Translations under genes and position numbers: made by a program
The notes under the pieces: generated by a model
What the model was told of the DNA's origin: nothing
The model's database searches: none
What the model saw: only the letters and a program-made list of their open reading frames with translations
Source of the DNA: Streptomyces sp. CCM_MD2014
GTDB lineage: Bacteria; Actinomycetota; Actinomycetes; Streptomycetales; Streptomycetaceae
Reading direction: 5' to 3'
Assembly: GCF_000772045.1 (NCBI RefSeq)
Contig: NZ_CP009754.1
Coordinates: 1,426,001 to 1,490,000, forward strand
Length of the DNA stretch: 64,000 nucleotides
Shown: in pieces, positions 17,917 to 28,226 of the stretch
Position numbering within the stretch: the first letter of the stretch is position 1
Layout: each line of letters starts with the position of its first letter

Positions 17917-18297
17917 GGTTGAGTCCTTCCCCCGCACACCCGCCCGTCTGCCCTGGAGCGGGTACGCGGATTCGCCTGGCTCACACGCGGTCCGCACATC
18001 ATTTCCCGGGGCGTCACGTCCCGGCAGGGCGCGCGGAGTGACACACGGATCACAGCCGCGGGGAGCCCGCGCCCCGTACAACGCGCCGTCTGCGCTGGAC
18101 CGCCCGCGCGTGCGGCCACGCCGCCGCTCCGGGCTCCCGCGGCGGACCGCGCCTGCGCTGCGTCGTCGCACCCGGACGGCCGGCCGACTTCCCGCGGACG
18201 CGCGGGCACTGTACGAACTCCGTTTCCCCGTTGTATGACTTCTCCCTATGTGATGGCGGAGGCGTTCACCTCGGAGCGCTTGCTTCGAATGCAGCTT
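17917..18297. other. Divergent intergenic region, no gene seen
   Basis: This stretch separates the mfnB operon (leftward) from the GH92 fusion gene (rightward). It must hold both promoters. Apart from the mfnB ribosome site and the LacI-type operator at its right edge I see no convincing coding sequence or RNA gene. Open frames through it are GC-driven. Confidence 0.5.
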
Positions 18298-18309
18298 GAC
18301 AACGTTGTC
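18298..18309. promoter_or_regulatory. LacI-family operator-like palindrome
   Basis: GACAACGTTGTC is a perfect 12-bp palindrome with the central CG typical of LacI/GalR-family operators in Streptomyces sugar genes. It ends 16 nt before the GTG start of the GH92 fusion gene, so a bound repressor would block transcription or early elongation. No lacI gene is in this window next to it; regulation would be in trans. Confidence 0.6.
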
Positions 18310-18325
18310 CATCAGGGAGGGGTCC

Positions 18326-21300
18326 GTGCTCGTCATGCCCGACAGATCCAAGAGACCGGCGAGACGGCCGGTCCGGCCACGGCGCCTGCGGTCCACGGTC
18401 GCCGCGGTGCTCGCCGGGACGCTCGGCCTCGCCGCGCTGGCGGGCGGCGGCACCGCCGTGGCCGTGCCCGGCCCCACCGCGTCCACCGTCGGGAAGGCGC
18501 CGTCCGCCGGGACCGACTACACGAAGCTCGTCGACCCGTTCGTCTCCACCGCCGGCGACGACGGCAACGACCTCCCCGGCGCCCAGGCCCCGCACGGTCT
18601 GGCCAAGGTCAACCCGATGACGACCCCCGGCCGCAGTCACTCGGGGTACGACTACGACGAGGACCACATCGCCGGGTTCACCGCCACGAACCTGGACGGT
18701 GTGGGCGGTTCGGGCGGCGGCGGCGACCTGCTGGTCGTCCCGACCTCGCGGCAGTACGACAGCCGCCCGGCCACGAGCACCTACGCGCACCCCTACAGCC
18801 ACGACGACGAGTCCGCGACGCCCGGCTCCTACCGGGTGGGACTCGGCTCCCCCGCCGGGACCATCGACGCCGAGATGGCCGCGACGACCCGTACGGCGCT
18901 CGAACGGTACGGCTTCCCCGACGGAGCACGGCCCCAGCTCGTCCTCGACCTCGCCAACAACTTCACCAGCCGCACCCGTTCGACCCTGGAAGCGACGAAG
19001 CTGAAGGACGGGACGACCGCGATCAGCGGGCTCGTCGCCGGGTCGTTCAACGGCGCCTCGTACCGCCTGTACTACTACGCGACCACGAACGTCCCCGTGA
19101 CCTCGCTGCGCACCTGGGGCGACGACGGCGCGCTGGACGACGCGACCGCGCGGGACGGCACCGACACCGGCGCCGTCCTCGGGTTCGACCCGGCCGACGG
19201 CGACGACGTCGAACTGCGCATCACCTTGTCGCCGATCAGCGCCGAACAGGCCGCCATCGACCAGCACGACGAGGTCGCGGGCCGCGGCTTCGAAGAGCTG
19301 CGCGCGCGGACGAAGGCGGACTGGAACCGCACGCTCGGCGCCGTCGCGGTGAAGGCCTCGAAGAAGGCCGACCCGGACTCGACGCTGACCAGGCAGTTCT
19401 ACACGCACCTCTACCGCATGTACGCGCTGCCGGTGAACGCCACCAGCACCAGCGGCACGTACCGCGGCGTCGACGGGGCGGTGCACCGGGCGAACGGCTT
19501 CACGTACTACGACGGCTGGTCCACCTGGGACGACTTCCGCAAGTACTCCGTCGAGGCGTACATCGACCCGGCGGCCTACCGGGACATGGTGCAGTCCGCG
19601 GTCGTCCTGTTCGCCGACGCGCACGCCTCGGGCAAGAGCCTCGGCAGCCTCACCCACTCGGTGCCGACCGTGCGCTGGGAGCGTTCGGCGGTGGTGATCG
19701 CCGACGCGCTGTCGAAGGGGTTCAAGGACTTCGACCGCCTCGACGAGGCGTACCCGGCGCTGAAGTCGTACACCGGGTACTACACCGGGACGCAACTGCG
19801 GCAGGGCTACGTCGCCGGCGACCCCGGTACGACGGTGCAGCGCGGCTACGACCAGTGGGCGCTGTCCGTCGTCGCCGACGCGCTCGGCGAGGACGCGGAC
19901 GCGAAGAAGCTGCGCGAGCAGGCGACCATGGCGATCGACAACCTGGTCAAGCCCGGCGCCTGGACCGCCTCCGACGGCACCGAGGTCGGTCTGCTCACGC
20001 CGCGTGACGGCGAGGGTGACTGGCAGAAGGCCGACTACGAGAAGTTCGAGGAGGCGAAGCTCTACCAGGGCACCCTCTGGCAGTACCACTGGTACGACGC
20101 CTACGACATGGCCGGCCTCGTCGAGGCCATGGGCGGCGAGAAGGCCGGGCGGGCGGCGATCCGGCACATGTTCGGCGAGGACTCCGACGCCGACGACGGC
20201 TCGACCATGCTGCACTCCAACGCGAACGAGATCGACCTCCAGGCCCCCTACCTCTTCAACTACGTCGGTGAGCCCAGCCTGACGCAGAAGTGGGTGCGCG
20301 CCATTTACACCGGCGAGACCTGGAACCGGTACATCGCGACCGGCTCCACGGGCGAAGCCCCCAGCTCCGGCGGCGAGTTCCGGCCGCCGGTGAGGACCAA
20401 GGTCTACGAACTGGCCCCGGACGGCTTCCTGCCGACCATGGACAACGACGCCGGCACCATGTCGACCATGTTCGTCGCCGCGGCCCTCGGGCTCTTCCCG
20501 GTGACCGCGGGCTCCAGCCAGTTCCAGATCGGCAGTCCGTTCTTCGACTCGACGACGATCCGCTACGCCAACGGGGCCAGCTTCACGGTGCGGGCAGAGG
20601 GGGTCTCACCGAGCGACTACTACGTGCAGCGCGCGACGCTCAACGGCAAGCGGTTCTCCAACACGTGGCTCGACTACGCACAGATCGTCGCCGGCGGCAC
20701 CCTGACGTTCGGCATGGGCTCCGAGCCGTCGTCCTGGGGCTCCCGCACCGAGCCCGCGTACTCGCTGAGCGGGGACACGGGCGACGGCGGTGACGGCTCC
20801 GGGCCCGGAAGGGGCACGACCGTCGTCTCCGCCCGCCCCGAGACCGTCGGCACCGCCGCCGACGGCACCGTCAAGGACGTCATCGAGCTTCGGCTGTCCG
20901 GCCGGGCGTCGTTCGCCGCGCGCAAGGGGACCAGCCTCACGCGGACCGGCGCGGCGAGCGTCACCGGCCTTCCGGAGGGGGTCGAGGCGGACCTGCGGGT
21001 CACCGGCCGGCGCACGGCGTCGCTGAAGCTCACCGGCACCACGAAGACCGACGCGCGGCTCGGCATCGTCTTCGCCGACCGGGCCTTCCCGCGCGGCACA
21101 CCGGCCGCGACGGTGACCGGCACCGGCGTGTCCGTGACCGACCCGCTGGTCGTCTCGGCGGCGGCGGTGCACCGGGCAACCCTGGACGCCCTCGTCGACG
21201 AGGCGTCCCTGGTGCGCGAGGGCAACTACTCCGACGGCTCCTACGGCGTCTTCCGGGCGGCCCTGGAACGCGCGCGGACCGTCCTCGCGGACCCCGCCCC

Positions 21301-24300
21301 GCCAACCGGCACGCTCATGGCGGCCCACGACGCGCTGCGGTCCGCGATCGACGCGCTCACCCTGGACGAGGGCGGCTACGCCGTCCTCCAGGCCGAGGAC
21401 CCGGACCGGATGGAGGGCCCCAGCCTGGTGAAGGAGGCCTACCACTCGGACGGCGACCTGGGCGGGGTCACCGAGGGCGCCTGGGAGCAGTACACCGGCC
21501 TCGACTTCGGCGGGGTCGCCCCGCGGAGCGTCTCCGTGCGCTACGCCAACGCGCAGGCACCGACCGCCGATCCGAGCAGCGTGGACATCCACGCCGGGGA
21601 CGCCGACGGCCCGGTCGTCGCCACCGTCTCCCTGCCGGGGACCGGCGGCTGGCAGTACTACACGACCGTCCAGGCGGCCGTCACCGACCCGGACGCCCTG
21701 CTGGCCGCGTCGAGCGCGACGTTCGTGTTCCACGCCCCGTCGGGACAGCAGTGGGTGTCGAACTTCGACTGGTACCGGTTCTCGCCCGAGGAGGCCGCGT
21801 CGTCCTCCCCGATCACGACGCTCGCCACGCTCACGGCGGCCGACGCCACCGCGACCGGCGACGGTTCGCTCCCGCTGAAGCTCTCGAACGGCGTCTTCGA
21901 GAACGTGACGAACGGTGCCTGGGCCGAGTGGCGGGACACCGGCCTCGGTGACGGCGCCGACACCGTCACCGTCGGCTACGACAAGCCCCGTTCCCGCGCG
22001 GCGTCGGACTCGCACATCGAACTGCGCCTGGGCGCGAAGGACGGTCCGGCGGCGGTCGAGATCCCCCTCGAGTACACCGGCTCGGGCTGGGGCACCGTGG
22101 CCACCACGAGCGTACGGCTCGACCCGGACGTGTTCGACGGCACCCGGGACGTGTTCGCCGTCTTCGTCTCCGGCACCCAGACCGACGCCCAGCCGTACGT
22201 GGCCAACGTCCACGCGCTCACCTTCACCCGGCAGGCGGACGCCCCGGTGGTCTTCGACGCCACGGCGTTCACGGGCAGCAGCGGGGGCGGGCTCAAGAGC
22301 GAGCCGGCCACCTGGAGCGACGCGGGTTCGGCCACCAGCCTCGGCGGCACCTACGACGGCGCCTGGCTCGACTACGGCGACGTCGACTTCGGCGACTCCG
22401 CCAAGAACACGCTCACCCTCACCTACGTCAACAACTCCGCCCGCTGCGGCACCGGTTCCGCCGTCCAGCTCTACCTGGACTCCTTCGACGCGGACGACCC
22501 CGGCACGCCGTACGCGACCGTGCCCCTGCCGGTCACCGGCAGTTCGTGGTCGTCGGGAGGGACGACCAGCCTGACCCTGCCGAAGCCGGTCACCGGCACG
22601 CACGCCGTGCATCTGCGGCTGACCACGAACGCGGACTCCTCGCACCCGTACGTCGCCAACCTCGGCCGGGTCGCCTTCACCCACGTCGAGGAGCCCGCGG
22701 AGACGGACCTGTCCGCCCTGCGGAAGGCGGTCGAGCGGTACGAGGGGCTGTCCGAGGACGCGGACCGGTACGGCACGATCGACTTCGGGGTGTTCCGCCG
22801 CGAACTCGCCGCCGCCCGCGCCCTCCTCGGCGCCGGGGACGCGACGCAGCTGGAGGTGGACCTGCGGACCCGGAGCCTCACCCTGGCCGCGAACCAGCTG
22901 GTGCCCCTCCCCCGGCTGAAGCTGGAAAACCTGGTCGGCACCGCGTCCGCCCTCGCCGACGAGCGGTACACGGAGGCCTCGTGGCGTGCGTTCACCACGG
23001 CGCTCACGACGGCGAAGACGGCCCTGGCGGACGACTCGGCCACGGACCGCGCCCTCGGCGAACGGTACGCGGCCCTCGACCGCGCCATGACCGCGCTCAC
23101 CACGAAGCGCAGGACGGTCCCGGCCGCACCCGGCGCGGTGTCCGCGACCTCGTCCGGCACCAGTGTGAAGGTCACCTGGTCCGTGCCCGAGGACGACGGC
23201 GGTGCGCCGGTCACCGGGTACGAGGTCACGCTCGGCGACGGCCACCAGGTCGAGATCGCCGACCCCGGCAGCCGGAGCACGGTGTTCACCCGGCTGAAGG
23301 ACGGCACGTCGTACACGGCGCGGGTCCGCGCGGTGAACGCCCTCGGCGCCTCCCCCTGGAGCGCGCCGACCCAGCCCGCCGTCACGGGTGACAACGCACC
23401 CCAGACGCCGACCGTCACGGGCGTGGTCACCGACGGCGAGCGGGTCCGGGTGAGCTGGCGGCCCGCCGGGGACGGCGGCTTCCCGGTCGTCGGCTACACG
23501 GTGGCCCTCGACGACGGGACGACCGCGCACGTGTCCGGCACCGCGGACACCGCGCTGCTCACCACGACGGGACGGTCGAAGGCTCACACCGCCACCGTGA
23601 CCGCGGTCACCCTGGCCGGCAGTTCCGACGACCCCGGCACGGCGACCGCGCACACGGCCGTCACCGCCTCCGACCCGGCGGGCTACGAGCCTTCCCCCTT
23701 CCCGGACGACGTGCTCGACGCCGCCTACGCGTCGGACTCGTGGCCCGCGACCGACGACGGGAGCGACTACTTCAACCGGCTCCTCGGCGGCTTCGACGAC
23801 CTGGACTCCGGCACCCTCGGCGCCAACGAGAAGTGGGCCGGAGGCACGTCACTCACGGCCGAGAACGACACGATCGCCGTCGCCGTCAACAACGCGGCGA
23901 CGCGGGAGCAGGTCGACCGGGCCGAGGTGGACGCGTCCCACAGCGCCACCGTCACGATGGCCGACGGCCTCGGCTCCCGGCTCGGCCCGCTGTACAGCGA
24001 GGCCCTGGAGGAAGGGCGACTGCCCAAGACCAGCGCACTGTTCTCCCGCGTCACCGAGAACCTCGACACCCACGACGCGGCGAAGAACCACTACCAGTAC
24101 CTGCGCCCCTACGTGCGGCTCGGCTTCGCCGGGGACGGCGGCGCGATCTACGAGTCGCAGGACAGCTTGTACAGCGGACTCGCCGGCCAGGGCTCGTATC
24201 CGAGCGGCCACACCTACGGCGGCTACGAGGCCGGGACGATCCTCGCCACGCTGCTGCCCGACCTGGCGCCGTCGATCCTCGCCCGCACCTCGGAGTACGG

Positions 24301-25255
24301 GGACAACCGCGTCGTCCTCGGGTTCCACTACCCGCTCGACGTCATGGGCGGCCGCATCACCGCGCAGGCCACGGTGGCGCACCGCTGGGCGGACCCCGCT
24401 TTCGCGGAGCTGCTGCGGCAGGCCCACACCGAGATCGAGAACGTGCTGCTCGCGCGGTGCGAGGAGGAGGGCTACGGCGACACGCTCACGGACTGCGCGG
24501 GCGACCCGTACGCCGGGCTGAGCACCGCCCAGCACGTGGACCTGTACACGCGGCGCCTGACGTACGGGTTCTCCCGGACCGGCGAGGCCGGGCAGGCCCT
24601 CGACGCGCCGGCCGACGCGGCGGCGCTGCTGATCACGGCCTTCCCCGACCTCACCGCCGAGCAGCGCACCCAGGTCCTGGAGCAGACCGCCACGGACTCC
24701 GGTTACCCGCTCGACCTCACCGCGTCCGGCGGGCCGGGCTGGCAGCGGATCAACCTCGCGGCGGCGATGGCGGCGGACGTGGTGGTGAACGCCGACGGGT
24801 CGGTCACGGTCACCGACTTCCCGGACGCCACGAAGGCCAGTGTGGCCGACGCCTCGGCGATCACCGTGGGGGGCGTCGCGCTCGACGGGTTCGATCCGGA
24901 CGTGAGCACGTACGTCGTGGACTGGCCCGGGCACGGGAGAATCCCGGCCGTCGGGGCGGTGGCTGCCGAGCCGGGCGCGAAGGTGAAGGTCACCGACGGC
25001 AGTGACACGGTCTCGTCGTCCCGCTCCCGTCTGACCACCCGCACGATCACGGTGACCTCGGCCAACGGTGAGTACACCCGGACGTACACGGTCGGCGTCC
25101 GGCGGACGACGGACCACCGCCCCCACTGGTGGACCGCGTCCGGCGGTCGGGGCGCCGTAGGCGGTGACGTCGGCGCGGGCGTCGGCGGCCTGTGGTCGCC
25201 GGCCCGGGAGTGGGAGGCGGCCCGGGGTGCGCCTCGGGCGCAGGGGGCGAGGTGA
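18326..25255 (+). CDS. Secreted GH92 alpha-mannosidase fused to CBM, Fn3 and PAP2 acid phosphatase domains
   Basis: About 2,309 residues from GTG 18326 (ribosome site GGGAGGGG; ATG 18335 is an alternative). Order of parts: Arg-rich leader and signal (1-45); GH92 domain (about 63-815; [45 protein letters not shown]); beta and helical FIVAR-like linker; three beta-sandwich CBM6-like modules (about 1020-1155, 1165-1305, 1307-1455), each with a G-A-W-x-x-Y/W motif; two FIVAR-like helical repeats (1460-1592); two Fn3 domains (1597-1688, 1690-1782); a PAP2 phosphatase (about 1785-2148) with [15 protein letters not shown] and [12 protein letters not shown] motifs; a C-terminal beta domain. GH92 enzymes remove alpha-mannose, some from mannosyl phosphate. 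Joined to a phosphomonoesterase this suggests use of phosphomannan. LacI-type operator upstream. Confidence 0.85.
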   Translation: MLVMPDRSKRPARRPVRPRRLRSTVAAVLAGTLGLAALAGGGTAVAVPGPTASTVGKAPSAGTDYTKLVDPFVSTAGDDGNDLPGAQAPHGLAKVNPMTTPGRSHSGYDYDEDHIAGFTATNLDGVGGSGGGGDLLVVPTSRQYDSRPATSTYAHPYSHDDESATPGSYRVGLGSPAGTIDAEMAATTRTALERYGFPDGARPQLVLDLANNFTSRTRSTLEATKLKDGTTAISGLVAGSFNGASYRLYYYATTNVPVTSLRTWGDDGALDDATARDGTDTGAVLGFDPADGDDVELRITLSPISAEQAAIDQHDEVAGRGFEELRARTKADWNRTLGAVAVKASKKADPDSTLTRQFYTHLYRMYALPVNATSTSGTYRGVDGAVHRANGFTYYDGWSTWDDFRKYSVEAYIDPAAYRDMVQSAVVLFADAHASGKSLGSLTHSVPTVRWERSAVVIADALSKGFKDFDRLDEAYPALKSYTGYYTGTQLRQGYVAGDPGTTVQRGYDQWALSVVADALGEDADAKKLREQATMAIDNLVKPGAWTASDGTEVGLLTPRDGEGDWQKADYEKFEEAKLYQGTLWQYHWYDAYDMAGLVEAMGGEKAGRAAIRHMFGEDSDADDGSTMLHSNANEIDLQAPYLFNYVGEPSLTQKWVRAIYTGETWNRYIATGSTGEAPSSGGEFRPPVRTKVYELAPDGFLPTMDNDAGTMSTMFVAAALGLFPVTAGSSQFQIGSPFFDSTTIRYANGASFTVRAEGVSPSDYYVQRATLNGKRFSNTWLDYAQIVAGGTLTFGMGSEPSSWGSRTEPAYSLSGDTGDGGDGSGPGRGTTVVSARPETVGTAADGTVKDVIELRLSGRASFAARKGTSLTRTGAASVTGLPEGVEADLRVTGRRTASLKLTGTTKTDARLGIVFADRAFPRGTPAATVTGTGVSVTDPLVVSAAAVHRATLDALVDEASLVREGNYSDGSYGVFRAALERARTVLADPAPPTGTLMAAHDALRSAIDALTLDEGGYAVLQAEDPDRMEGPSLVKEAYHSDGDLGGVTEGAWEQYTGLDFGGVAPRSVSVRYANAQAPTADPSSVDIHAGDADGPVVATVSLPGTGGWQYYTTVQAAVTDPDALLAASSATFVFHAPSGQQWVSNFDWYRFSPEEAASSSPITTLATLTAADATATGDGSLPLKLSNGVFENVTNGAWAEWRDTGLGDGADTVTVGYDKPRSRAASDSHIELRLGAKDGPAAVEIPLEYTGSGWGTVATTSVRLDPDVFDGTRDVFAVFVSGTQTDAQPYVANVHALTFTRQADAPVVFDATAFTGSSGGGLKSEPATWSDAGSATSLGGTYDGAWLDYGDVDFGDSAKNTLTLTYVNNSARCGTGSAVQLYLDSFDADDPGTPYATVPLPVTGSSWSSGGTTSLTLPKPVTGTHAVHLRLTTNADSSHPYVANLGRVAFTHVEEPAETDLSALRKAVERYEGLSEDADRYGTIDFGVFRRELAAARALLGAGDATQLEVDLRTRSLTLAANQLVPLPRLKLENLVGTASALADERYTEASWRAFTTALTTAKTALADDSATDRALGERYAALDRAMTALTTKRRTVPAAPGAVSATSSGTSVKVTWSVPEDDGGAPVTGYEVTLGDGHQVEIADPGSRSTVFTRLKDGTSYTARVRAVNALGASPWSAPTQPAVTGDNAPQTPTVTGVVTDGERVRVSWRPAGDGGFPVVGYTVALDDGTTAHVSGTADTALLTTTGRSKAHTATVTAVTLAGSSDDPGTATAHTAVTASDPAGYEPSPFPDDVLDAAYASDSWPATDDGSDYFNRLLGGFDDLDSGTLGANEKWAGGTSLTAENDTIAVAVNNAATREQVDRAEVDASHSATVTMADGLGSRLGPLYSEALEEGRLPKTSALFSRVTENLDTHDAAKNHYQYLRPYVRLGFAGDGGAIYESQDSLYSGLAGQGSYPSGHTYGGYEAGTILATLLPDLAPSILARTSEYGDNRVVLGFHYPLDVMGGRITAQATVAHRWADPAFAELLRQAHTEIENVLLARCEEEGYGDTLTDCAGDPYAGLSTAQHVDLYTRRLTYGFSRTGEAGQALDAPADAAALLITAFPDLTAEQRTQVLEQTATDSGYPLDLTASGGPGWQRINLAAAMAADVVVNADGSVTVTDFPDATKASVADASAITVGGVALDGFDPDVSTYVVDWPGHGRIPAVGAVAAEPGAKVKVTDGSDTVSSSRSRLTTRTITVTSANGEYTRTYTVGVRRTTDHRPHWWTASGGRGAVGGDVGAGVGGLWSPAREWEAARGAPRAQGAR

Positions 25256-25340
25256 CGGTGCCGGGCTCCCGCTGACCGCTCCCTGTGTACTGGCGCCGCC
25301 GCGCGGGCCCGGCCGCACGGCGGCGCCGGAGGGGAGAGGG

Positions 25341-26384
25341 GTGGTGTCCGAAAGGGAGAGGAAATGGGTGCCGGAACCGATGGACTGTGCGCCGTGCGTC
25401 GCCGACGCTGCTGCGGTGCCCTTGTTCTGGAGAATCTCGCTGTTCAACTCGGTGGTGCTGATCGTCGCGACCGCGTTGCTGCTGGGACCGGTCACCGTGT
25501 CGACGCCCGTCCTGCTCACCGAGGCCGCCATCCTCACGGCGGGGTTGGTGGTGATCCTGGTCGCCAACGTCGTACTGCTGCGCATCGGTCTCGGGCCGCT
25601 GCGGCAGCTGGCCCGCGCCATGACCACCACCGATCTGCTGCGGCCGCGGGTGCGTCCGAAGGTCGACGGCGACGGCGAGATCGCCGAGCTGATCACGACC
25701 TTCAACACGATGCTCGACCGGCTGGAGGCCGAGCGGGCGCTGAGCGCCGCCCGCACCCTGAGCGCGCAGGAGTCGGAACGTCACCGCGTGGCCCAGGAGC
25801 TGTACGACGAGGTGGGGCAGACCCTCGCCGCCGTGCTGCTGGACCTCAAGCGGGTCGCGGACCAGGCGCCCGACGAGGTGCGCGAGCAGTTGTCGCAGGT
25901 GCAGGAGACCACCCGGTCCAGCCTCGACGAGATCCGCCGCATCGCCCGCCGGCTGCTCCCGGGGGTCCTGGAGGAGCTGGGTCTGTGCAGCGCCCTGAGG
26001 TCGCTCTCGGACGAGTTCACCGGCCCCTCGCTGACCGTGCGCCACGACATCGCCTCCGGCCTGCCCGCCCTCGGCGACAATGCCGACCTGGTCCTGTACC
26101 GGGTCGCCCAGGAGGGCCTCACCAACGCGGCCCGGCACTCCGGTGCCCGCCTGGTGACGCTCACCCTGGAACGGGCCGGTGAAGCCGTTCGGCTCCGGGT
26201 CCGCGACGACGGCCGGGGCTTCGACGGCTCCGGGGACGCCGCCGAGGGGGCCGGGATCCGCGGCATGCGGGAACGCGCCCTGCTGATCGGCGCGGACCTC
26301 TCCGTCGGCCCGGCGCGCGGGGGCGGTACGGAGGTGCGGCTGACGGTGCCCGTGGGCGGCCGGGTGGCCGACCGCGTCGGCTGA
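25341..26384 (+). CDS. Sensor histidine kinase-like protein (HisKA_3) lacking the phosphoacceptor His
   Basis: 347 residues from GTG 25341 (GGAGG 9 nt upstream). Two membrane segments (about 24-44, 52-75) flank almost no sensor domain. A HAMP region (about 76-128) and the HisKA_3 dimerisation helix follow: SERHRVAQELYDEVGQTLAAV. In NarL-type kinases this reads E-L-H-D, and the His accepts phosphate; here residue 155 is Tyr (codon TAC). The ATPase domain keeps its N box (LTNAARHS), DDGRGF and GIRGMRER. No response regulator is adjacent; the next gene is lplA. It may be a pseudokinase or a subunit that works in trans. Confidence 0.82.
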   Translation: MVSERERKWVPEPMDCAPCVADAAAVPLFWRISLFNSVVLIVATALLLGPVTVSTPVLLTEAAILTAGLVVILVANVVLLRIGLGPLRQLARAMTTTDLLRPRVRPKVDGDGEIAELITTFNTMLDRLEAERALSAARTLSAQESERHRVAQELYDEVGQTLAAVLLDLKRVADQAPDEVREQLSQVQETTRSSLDEIRRIARRLLPGVLEELGLCSALRSLSDEFTGPSLTVRHDIASGLPALGDNADLVLYRVAQEGLTNAARHSGARLVTLTLERAGEAVRLRVRDDGRGFDGSGDAAEGAGIRGMRERALLIGADLSVGPARGGGTEVRLTVPVGGRVADRVG

Positions 26385-26459
26385 GCGCCGGAGGACACGG
26401 GGCGGGAACACACCGGCCGGGCGCACCGTTGTCCTCTACTGCGAAACGGAGGCGGAACG

Positions 26460-27524
26460 GTGCACGGTGAATACAAGATCCCCGGCGGCAAGCTGGTCGT
26501 CGTGGACGTGGAGTCCGAGAACGGCGTGCTGCGGCACGTGCGCGTGGCGGGCGACTTCTTCCTGGAACCGGACGAGGCGCTGGACGCCGTGAACCGCGCG
26601 CTGGAGGGCGCCCCGGCGGACACCGACGCGGCGGGACTCGCCGCGCGGATCGACGCCGCCGTGCCCGAGGGCACCGTGATGTACGGGCTGACCTCGGAGG
26701 GCGTCGGCATCGCGGTGCGCCGCGCCCTGGCCCACGCCACGGACTGGACGGACTACGACTGGCAGCTGATCCACGAGGGGCCGCAGTCCCCCGCGCTGCA
26801 CATGGCCCTGGACGAGGTGCTGACCGCCGAGGTCGCCGCGGGCCGGCGTCCGCCGACGCTCAGGGTGTGGGAGTGGGGCGCCCCGGCCGTGATCATCGGC
26901 AGTTTCCAGTCGCTGCGCAACGAGGTGGACCCCGAGGGCGCCGCCCGGCACGGCATCGAGGTGGTCCGGCGCATCTCCGGCGGCGGCGCCATGTTCGTGG
27001 AGCCCGGCAACACGATCACCTACTCCCTGTCGGTGCCGGAGGCGCTGGTGCAGGGCCTCTCCTTCCAGGACAGCTACGCCTACCTCGACGACTGGGTGCT
27101 CGGCGCGCTCGGCGAGATGGGCATCCGTGCCTGGTACCAGCCGCTGAACGACATCGCCACCGACCAGGGCAAGATCGCGGGCGCCGCGCAGAAGCGCGTG
27201 GTGGGCCCCGGCGGCGGTCCCGGCGCCGTACTGCACCACGTGACCATGTCGTACGACATCGACGCGGAGAAGATGCTCGAGGTCCTGCGCATCGGCAAGG
27301 AGAAGATGTCCGACAAGGGCACCAAGAGCGCCAGGAAGCGCGTGGATCCGCTGCGCCGGCAGACCGGCCTGGCGCGCGAGACGGTGATCGAGCGGATGGT
27401 CTCCTCCTTCGGAGACCGGTACGGGCTGACCCGGGGCAAGGTGACGGACGAGGAACTGGCCCGCGCACAGGAGTCGGCACGCACGAAGTTCTCCTCCCCC
27501 GAGTGGACCGCCCGGGTGCCCTGA
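26460..27524 (+). CDS. lplA: Lipoate-protein ligase A with an N-terminal accessory domain
   Basis: 354 residues from GTG 26460 (GGAGGCGG upstream). The first ~80 residues (HGEYKIPGGKLVVVDVE...FFLEPDEALDAVN) are the small lipoate-ligase C-domain placed in front of the catalytic domain, an order seen in actinobacteria. The BPL/LplA catalytic domain follows, with RRISGGGAMFVEPGNTITYS and the catalytic Lys in GKIAGAAQKR. It would attach free lipoate (ATP-dependent) to E2 subunits and GcvH in the cytosol. It is convergent with the response regulator. Confidence 0.88.
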   Translation: MHGEYKIPGGKLVVVDVESENGVLRHVRVAGDFFLEPDEALDAVNRALEGAPADTDAAGLAARIDAAVPEGTVMYGLTSEGVGIAVRRALAHATDWTDYDWQLIHEGPQSPALHMALDEVLTAEVAAGRRPPTLRVWEWGAPAVIIGSFQSLRNEVDPEGAARHGIEVVRRISGGGAMFVEPGNTITYSLSVPEALVQGLSFQDSYAYLDDWVLGALGEMGIRAWYQPLNDIATDQGKIAGAAQKRVVGPGGGPGAVLHHVTMSYDIDAEKMLEVLRIGKEKMSDKGTKSARKRVDPLRRQTGLARETVIERMVSSFGDRYGLTRGKVTDEELARAQESARTKFSSPEWTARVP

Positions 27525-27545
27525 CGGCCGGGTCCACCGGCAGGC

Positions 27546-28226
27546 TCACGCGCCGCGCACCGCGACCAGGCCCGACTCGTAGGCGAACACCACGAGCTGT
27601 GCCCGGTCGCGGGCGCCCAGCTTGGTCATCGCACGGCTGACGTGCGTCTTGGCGGTCAGCGGACTGACCACCATGTGGGCGGCGATCTCCTCGTTGCTCA
27701 GGCCGCGCGCGACGAGCGCGGTGACCTCGCGTTCCCGGCGGGTCAGGGTGTCCAGGCCGGGTGCGGTGGCCCGGTCCGGGGGCCGGGCCACGAACTCGCC
27801 GATGAGAGTGCGGGTGACCGACGGGGAGAGCAGGGCCTCGCCGCGCGCGACCACGTCGATGGCCTGGAGCAGGTCGGCGGGCTCGGTGTCCTTGAGGAGG
27901 AAGCCGCTGGCTCCCGCCCGCAGCGCGTCGAAGACGTACTCGTCGAGGCCGTAGTTGGTGAGGATGACGACGCGTACGGCGGCGAGGTCGGGGTCGGTGG
28001 CGATGCGGCGGGTCGCCTCGATGCCCGACATCACCGGCATCTGTACGTCGACCAGCGCCACGTCGGGCACCTGTGCCCGCACCAGCGCCACCCCCTGTTC
28101 CCCGTCCGCGGCCTCGCCGACCACCTCGATGCCGTCCTCGGCGTCGAGCAGTGCCCGGAAGCCGGCCCGCATCAGGGCCTGGTCGTCGACGAGCGCGACC
28201 CGGAGGACACCGTTCCCGGCGTTCAT
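27546..28226 (-). CDS. NarL/LuxR-family response regulator
   Basis: 226 residues. Receiver domain with acidic pocket D14/D15, phosphoacceptor D60 (VALVDVQMP), Thr/Lys switch (ILTNYG, LLKD). C-terminal LuxR helix-turn-helix: LTRREREVTALVARGLSNEEIAAHM...KTHVSRAMTKLGA. Its ATG overlaps the end of the kinase gene by 4 nt (ATGA), so the two form a cotranscribed two-component system. Target genes are not evident; there is no clear operator in the window. Confidence 0.92.
   Translation of the reverse strand: MNAGNGVLRVALVDDQALMRAGFRALLDAEDGIEVVGEAADGEQGVALVRAQVPDVALVDVQMPVMSGIEATRRIATDPDLAAVRVVILTNYGLDEYVFDALRAGASGFLLKDTEPADLLQAIDVVARGEALLSPSVTRTLIGEFVARPPDRATAPGLDTLTRREREVTALVARGLSNEEIAAHMVVSPLTAKTHVSRAMTKLGARDRAQLVVFAYESGLVAVRGA

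Noticed and set aside
20606..23653. Very long open frame on the minus strand opposite the GH92-PAP2 gene
   Set aside because: It reads low-complexity Gly/Arg/Val sequence without motifs. The opposite frame carries clear domains; this is a GC-bias shadow.
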